A program made the position numbers and the translations under genes. 64,000 bases of DNA from Opitutaceae bacterium (GTDB lineage: Bacteria; Verrucomicrobiota; Verrucomicrobiia; Opitutales; Opitutaceae), in contig JAEUGY010000066.1 in assembly GCA_016794625.1 (NCBI GenBank), forward strand, positions 1-64,000, given 5' to 3'. Of this stretch, positions 60,319-64,000 are shown piece by piece. The notes under the pieces are model-generated. The model worked only from the letters and a program-made list of their open reading frames with translations, was not told the origin of the DNA and did no database searches. Numbering within the stretch: position 1 is the first letter of the stretch; every line of letters begins with the position of its first letter.

Positions 60319-61643
60319 GCGTCTCGTGGGGAGAGGTGCTCGCAACTAGGTAGCGATACATGGAAAGTGGATCCGACCCCTTCTTCACTCTCAACCCAAA
60401 TCCGCCCGCCCTGGCGTTCGACCACCCGTTGGGCGATCGTCAAGCCGAGGCCCTCGCCAGGGGAGGCCTGAGGGTTGAGGCGGTGAAAGATCTCGAAGGC
60501 CTTGGCCTGGTGGTCGGGGGCGATGCCGATGCCGTTGTCGGCGACGGAATAGATCACCTGCGACCCGTCGGTCCGCGAGGAGATGCGGACGCGAAGGGCC
60601 CGTTCCGGCGACCGGTACTTGAGAGCGTTGTCGAGCAGGTTGGCGAAGATCTGGTTGGTCTGCCCGAGATCGCCGAGGCAGGCTGGCAGGGGATCGATCT
60701 GCACGCTGGCTTTCGCCTCGTTGATTTGAAACGTCATCGCGGCGATGATGTCCGCCAGCATGGCGTTCATGTCGAGCGGACGGATCGTCAAGGCCACGCG
60801 TCCCAATCGTGAGTATTTGAGCAGCCCCGCCAGCAGCATCTCCATTTTGCCCACACCGGCGTGGATGAAGCGCAGGGATTGAGGGATGCTGGTCGTGACC
60901 GCGGTCCGAAGGTCCGCGACGGCCAACGTGCCATCGGTGGACGCGGCCATGGTTTCCTGGATCCGCTCGCAGGCCCGGGACAGCTGCTTGCTGAAACCCT
61001 GGACGTTCACCAAGGGAGACCGCAGATCGTGCGACACCGTATAGACGATGGTCTCGAGTTCCTTGTTGCGCTCCGCGAGGTCGGAGGCGAAGCGACGCAG
61101 GTTGTTTTCGTCGTTTTTCCGCTGGGTGATGTCCGTGCGGATGGCGATGAACTGTTCAGGTTCTCCGGACGGGTTGAGCCGCGGAAAAATCGTCGTGTCG
61201 ACCCAGTAAAGGCTGCCGTCCTTGGCGCGATTGCGGATTTCGCCGTGCCAGACCTGACCGGAGCGCAGCGTCTTCCAGAGATCGCGGAAAAACTCCTTCG
61301 GATGGTGGCGGGAGTTGATGATGCGATGATCCTGGCCGAGGAGTTCGGAACGCGAGTATTGCGAGATCGAGCAGAACTTGTCGTTGACGTACGTGATCCG
61401 CCCCTGGGCGTCCGTGATGGCGACGATGGAATGCTCGTCGAGGGCGGCCTTGATATCGCGCAGCTCCGCGAGGGTGGCGACCAAGGCGCGGTCCAGGCGC
61501 TGCCGCTCCGAAAGGTCGTGATCGAGACTCGCGGCGTCCACGCCCGCCCGGCTGCCCGCTCCCCGCACCTCGGCGAGTTCGCGCTCGAGGGCTGCCACCC
61601 GCGCGCGCAGGTCTTCCGTGGAGAGGTCGGAGTGGGGAGTCAT
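60315..61643 (-). CDS. PAS sensor histidine kinase
   Basis: A 442-residue soluble kinase with an N-terminal coiled coil (ARVAALERELAEVRGA). A PAS domain follows (DEHSIVAITDAQGRITYVND, GEIRNRAKDGSLYWVDTTIF, AC tail RTDITQRKNDE). The HisKA phospho-acceptor is in VYTVSHDLRSPLVNVQGF. The HATPase has FANLLDNALKYRSP, SVADNGIGIAP, GEGLGLTIAQRVVERQGG and GSTFHVSLP. The dimerisation box matches phytochrome-type kinases, but no GAF/PHY light-sensing part is present. It starts the four-gene two-component operon. Confidence 0.92.
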   Translation of the reverse strand: MTPHSDLSTEDLRARVAALERELAEVRGAGSRAGVDAASLDHDLSERQRLDRALVATLAELRDIKAALDEHSIVAITDAQGRITYVNDKFCSISQYSRSELLGQDHRIINSRHHPKEFFRDLWKTLRSGQVWHGEIRNRAKDGSLYWVDTTIFPRLNPSGEPEQFIAIRTDITQRKNDENNLRRFASDLAERNKELETIVYTVSHDLRSPLVNVQGFSKQLSRACERIQETMAASTDGTLAVADLRTAVTTSIPQSLRFIHAGVGKMEMLLAGLLKYSRLGRVALTIRPLDMNAMLADIIAAMTFQINEAKASVQIDPLPACLGDLGQTNQIFANLLDNALKYRSPERALRVRISSRTDGSQVIYSVADNGIGIAPDHQAKAFEIFHRLNPQASPGEGLGLTIAQRVVERQGGRIWVESEEGVGSTFHVSLPSCEHLSPRDA

Positions 61644-61853
61644 CGCCGCTTTCGGAGACGGTTACGGTGCGCCTCGCCGGCACGCAAGGGTGGATCGTGC
61701 CCGTCCCGGTGGGAGATTGAGGGATGGGACGTTAGGAGATTCCCGGGAGGTGAGGGGAGCAGAGCGGTGCGTCCGGGACATAGGAGATTTCCCTATCGAG
61801 ATATCGCCGCGACACCAATATCCAGAAATCTGCAGAAGTGCTAGGGTAGGCGC

Positions 61854-62804
61854 ATGGAAACCGCACTCGCCTCCGCCCACACGGGAGCCACCGCACAACA
61901 ACTGGAAGAAACTGTCGCCAATCTGCGCCGGTCCGACATTTTTCGCGAGTACCAGAAGGCGTTTCAAACGGCGACGGGTCTGCCCTTGGTCATGCGGACG
62001 GCGGGTTCGTTCGAAAGCCCGATGCACGGCGCCCGCCAGGGCAACGCCTTTTGCGCGATCATGGCGGCGATGAACAAGTCGTGCGCGGCCTGCCTGCAGG
62101 TTCAGCAGAAAATTGAGGACGCATCGCATGAGGACGTCTGCACGGTCGAGTGTTTTGCCGGTTTGAGTGAGTCAGCCGTGCCGATCCGCATGGGCGCGAA
62201 GGTGCTGGCCTACCTGCAGACCGGCCAGATTCTGCTGCATGCGCCCACGGCGAAGCAGTTCGCCCGCACCTCCCGCCAGTTGGCGGAGTGGGGCACTCCG
62301 GTGGAGACGAAGGAGTTGGAGACCGCCTACTTCAAGACGCGGGTCCTGCCGAAGGTTCAATACGACTCCATCCTCCGTCTGATCACGATCTTCGCGCAAC
62401 ACCTCTCCAGTCTCAGCAACCAGTTGATGGTGCAGCAGGCGACGGCTGAGGCGCCCCCGGTGACCAAGGCGAGGGCCTACATCGCCGCGCATCAGGGCGA
62501 AGAGTTGTCGTTGGTGCAGGTGGCCAAGGCGGTCAACATGAGTCCGTACTACTTCTGCAAGGTCTTCAAGAAGGCGACCGGCCTGACCTTTGTGGAATAC
62601 CTCTCCCGTGTGCGCATCGAAAAGGTCAAAGACCTCCTGCTCAACCCGCACACCCGGGTGAGCGAGGCGGCGTTCGAGGCGGGCTTCCAGTCCCTCTCCC
62701 AGTTCAACCGCGTCTTTCGCCGGGTGGCCGGTGAGGCCCCGAGCGATTACCGGGAGCGTCTGCACGGGGAAGGTTCGCGGCCGAACCTGGTTCACGCCGC
62801 CTGA
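61854..62804 (+). CDS. AraC-family regulator with PocR sensor domain
   Basis: A 316-residue regulator. The N-terminal 170 residues form a PocR-type domain with the conserved cysteine set (NAFCAIMAAMNKSCAACLQ, EDVCTVECFAGLSE). The domain also has VPIRMGAKVLAYLQTGQIL. The C-terminal AraC helix-turn-helix has LSLVQVAKAVNMSPYYFCKV and VSEAAFEAGFQSLSQFNRVFR. PocR domains bind small organic ligands (1,2-propanediol in the founding case) or metal. It is divergent from the two-component operon (210-bp spacer) and may control it or be controlled by it. Confidence 0.9.
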   Translation: METALASAHTGATAQQLEETVANLRRSDIFREYQKAFQTATGLPLVMRTAGSFESPMHGARQGNAFCAIMAAMNKSCAACLQVQQKIEDASHEDVCTVECFAGLSESAVPIRMGAKVLAYLQTGQILLHAPTAKQFARTSRQLAEWGTPVETKELETAYFKTRVLPKVQYDSILRLITIFAQHLSSLSNQLMVQQATAEAPPVTKARAYIAAHQGEELSLVQVAKAVNMSPYYFCKVFKKATGLTFVEYLSRVRIEKVKDLLLNPHTRVSEAAFEAGFQSLSQFNRVFRRVAGEAPSDYRERLHGEGSRPNLVHAA

Positions 62805-62867
62805 TCATCCAACGCTCTGGTGGAAAAGAGGCCGGGGCGCTCGCAAAACCGCGGCGCCCTTCGACGC

Positions 62868-62981
62868 TTACCGTCGCTTGTCGCGCGATTTGGGCGCGGG
62901 GTTTTCCGAGCGCAGTTTCAGGAAGGCGAGTCCGCCCAAAATGATGCCCGCAATCAGCACGATCAAAATCAAGTATTTCAT
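62868..62981 (-). CDS. 37-residue single-pass membrane peptide
   Basis: A short frame reads MKYLILIVLIAGIILGGLAF then LKLRSENPAPKSRDKRR and stops. The first part is an uninterrupted hydrophobic helix and the tail is strongly basic, which gives a classical N-out, C-in small membrane protein. No gene with another support overlaps it. The 338 bp on its right appear free of genes. Function unknown. Confidence 0.55.
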   Translation of the reverse strand: MKYLILIVLIAGIILGGLAFLKLRSENPAPKSRDKRR

Positions 62982-63319
62982 CCGCGACGCGCACTGTGGC
63001 TCCCATGGGCAGCAGCGCGCAATCCCCATGTCCAAGAAACTGCTCGGGGGCTGAGGTCATCGGACGCTGGAGGTGGGTCATTGAGGTGGAGGAGGGGCGT
63101 TGGTCACCGGGTGGAATCTAGATGACCCGGCGCTGTGGCCCTGGGCGCGTCCCCGCGGCGTCGACGCCGGTTGCGCACGGCCGGTCCGACAGGACCACGC
63201 AGAGCGAAGGACAGAGACGGACGGCCGACGAGGAAGCGGAGACGTAACCCCCGTTCCGGTATCCGGGCTGGGATTGCGTTTTCCCTGAAATGCTTCGGTG
63301 TTGTCGGAGCCCCGTTCCT
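62982..63319. other. Intergenic region before the esterase gene
   Basis: A 338-bp stretch without a supported gene. It must carry promoters for the membrane peptide (minus strand) and the esterase (plus strand). CCGGGT at 63107-63112 and ACCCGG at 63125-63130 form a small inverted repeat around a 12-base loop; nothing else stands out. Confidence 0.4.
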
Positions 63320-64000
63320 ATGCCCCTTCCTCTTCGTCCCGTGTGTCTCGCTGCGTTGCTTCTGGTCTCCCTGGCTTCGGCTCAGGGCCAGGCTGCCGCG
63401 CCAGCGTCTCCCTCTCCCGCGCCCGCGGTTCCCTCGCAGGCCCCGGCCGAATCCTACCCGCCCCATCCGGACTCGCTCGTGCAGCCGGGGGTGCCGGTCG
63501 GCGACCTGATCAAGTTCGAGTTCTCCGGGTCCCGCATCTTTCCGGGCACGAGTCGCGAGGTGACGGTGTATGTGCCCAAGCAGTACCGCCCGGAAACCCC
63601 GGCCTGCGTCTATGTCAACCAGGACGGTGTGCAATGGAACGCACCGGTCGTGTTCGACAACCTGATCGCACGCGGAGAGATCCCGGTCATCATCGGTGTC
63701 TTTGTCCGTCCCGGCGTGGTCAAGGCGGCCGCTCCCGCCGCGGCGCTGGACCGATTCAACCGCAGCCTGGAGTACGACGGCCTCGGAGAGGCCTACGCGC
63801 GTTTCCTGCTGGACGAGCTGTTGCCCGCGGTGGAGACGCGCGCGGCGCCGGACGGCCGCCCCCTCCGACTTTCCCACCTGGGACGCGACCGTGCGATCGG
63901 GGGATCGAGCAGTGGGGCGATCGCGGCGTTCACCGCGGCCTGGGAACGACCCGATGCCTTCAGCCGCGTGTTCAGTGCGATCGGCACCTACGTCGGCCTG
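63320..64000 (+). CDS. Secreted esterase (Esterase-D / enterochelin-esterase-like), 5' part
   Basis: The first 227 codons of a gene that runs off the right edge. The signal peptide (LRPVCLAALLLVSLASAQ) is followed by a Pro/Ala/Ser linker. An alpha/beta-hydrolase of the Esterase-D type begins there: SREVTVYVPKQYRPETPA, VYVNQDG and VIIGVFVRPG. The nucleophile elbow GGSSSGAIAAF lies near residue 196. Exported members cleave acyl groups such as ferulate or acetate from plant polysaccharides, or siderophore esters; the first suits this saccharolytic organism. The His and Asp/Glu of the triad lie beyond the window. Confidence 0.8.
   Translation, partial: MPLPLRPVCLAALLLVSLASAQGQAAAPASPSPAPAVPSQAPAESYPPHPDSLVQPGVPVGDLIKFEFSGSRIFPGTSREVTVYVPKQYRPETPACVYVNQDGVQWNAPVVFDNLIARGEIPVIIGVFVRPGVVKAAAPAAALDRFNRSLEYDGLGEAYARFLLDELLPAVETRAAPDGRPLRLSHLGRDRAIGGSSSGAIAAFTAAWERPDAFSRVFSAIGTYVGL

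Overview
The window looks like chromosomal DNA from a GC-rich, saccharolytic member of Verrucomicrobiota, most likely family Opitutaceae. Reasons: very large TonB-dependent receptors beside glycoside hydrolases, sulfatases and Tat-exported Gfo/Idh/MocA and sugar-isomerase-like proteins; a C-terminal VPDAG sorting signal of the VPDSG-CTERM kind; many 4-bp ATGA gene overlaps; few strong Shine-Dalgarno sequences. This is inference from protein families; no 16S gene is present.

Layout. 1-12.8 kb (minus strand): a partial secreted protein, then an eight-gene glucuronoxylan / glucuronic acid locus: outer-membrane receptor, GH115-type alpha-glucuronidase, clan GH-A glycosidase, UxuA, RraA-like protein, hexuronate MFS carrier, UxaC and a UxuB-type SDR. 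A divergent AraC regulator lies at its head. 13.9-16.8 kb: a VPDAG-CTERM protein, a secreted protein of unknown role, and tRNA-Phe(GAA) with its terminator. 17.3-26.1 kb: a NarL-type sensor kinase and response regulator, then a deleted sulfatase remnant, a Gfo/Idh/MocA protein, an intact S1 sulfatase and a TonB receptor. Two near-identical 18-bp palindromes flank the response regulator. 26.1-32.1 kb: a GH13 enzyme and the glycolytic run gap-pgk-tpiA with hairpins in both spacers. 32.2-44.8 kb: membrane protein plus sialidase-like protein, RapA-like SNF2 helicase, a GHL10-like secreted protein, uracil-DNA glycosylase, a TlpA-like thioredoxin, a Tat-exported TIM-barrel protein, and GlnD. 45-49.2 kb: a REP-associated (Y1/IS200-like) transposase framed by inverted AGGGACAG motifs, inserted between glnD and valS. 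49.6-55.3 kb: two paralogous secreted proteins of unknown function, CysH, and a large secreted glycosidase-like protein. 55.3-63 kb: ClpP with an acidic extension, an HDOD protein, a small lipoprotein, a four-gene two-component cluster, a PocR-AraC regulator and a 37-residue membrane peptide. The window ends inside a secreted esterase.

How they work together: xylan side-chain glucuronate would be imported through the TonB receptor, released by GH115, carried in by the MFS protein and converted by UxaC, the SDR and UxuA to 2-keto-3-deoxygluconate. No KDG kinase or aldolase is visible here; the RraA-like protein sits where one might be expected. The sulfatase cluster looks like a second polysaccharide locus, probably controlled by the adjacent two-component pair.

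The most notable leads are the paired operator-like palindromes (19.5 and 20.3 kb), the RraA-like gene in the glucuronate operon, the transposase with its inverted motif arrays, and the tandem unknown paralogues at 49.6-52.2 kb. I see no CRISPR array, prophage or obvious defence island.
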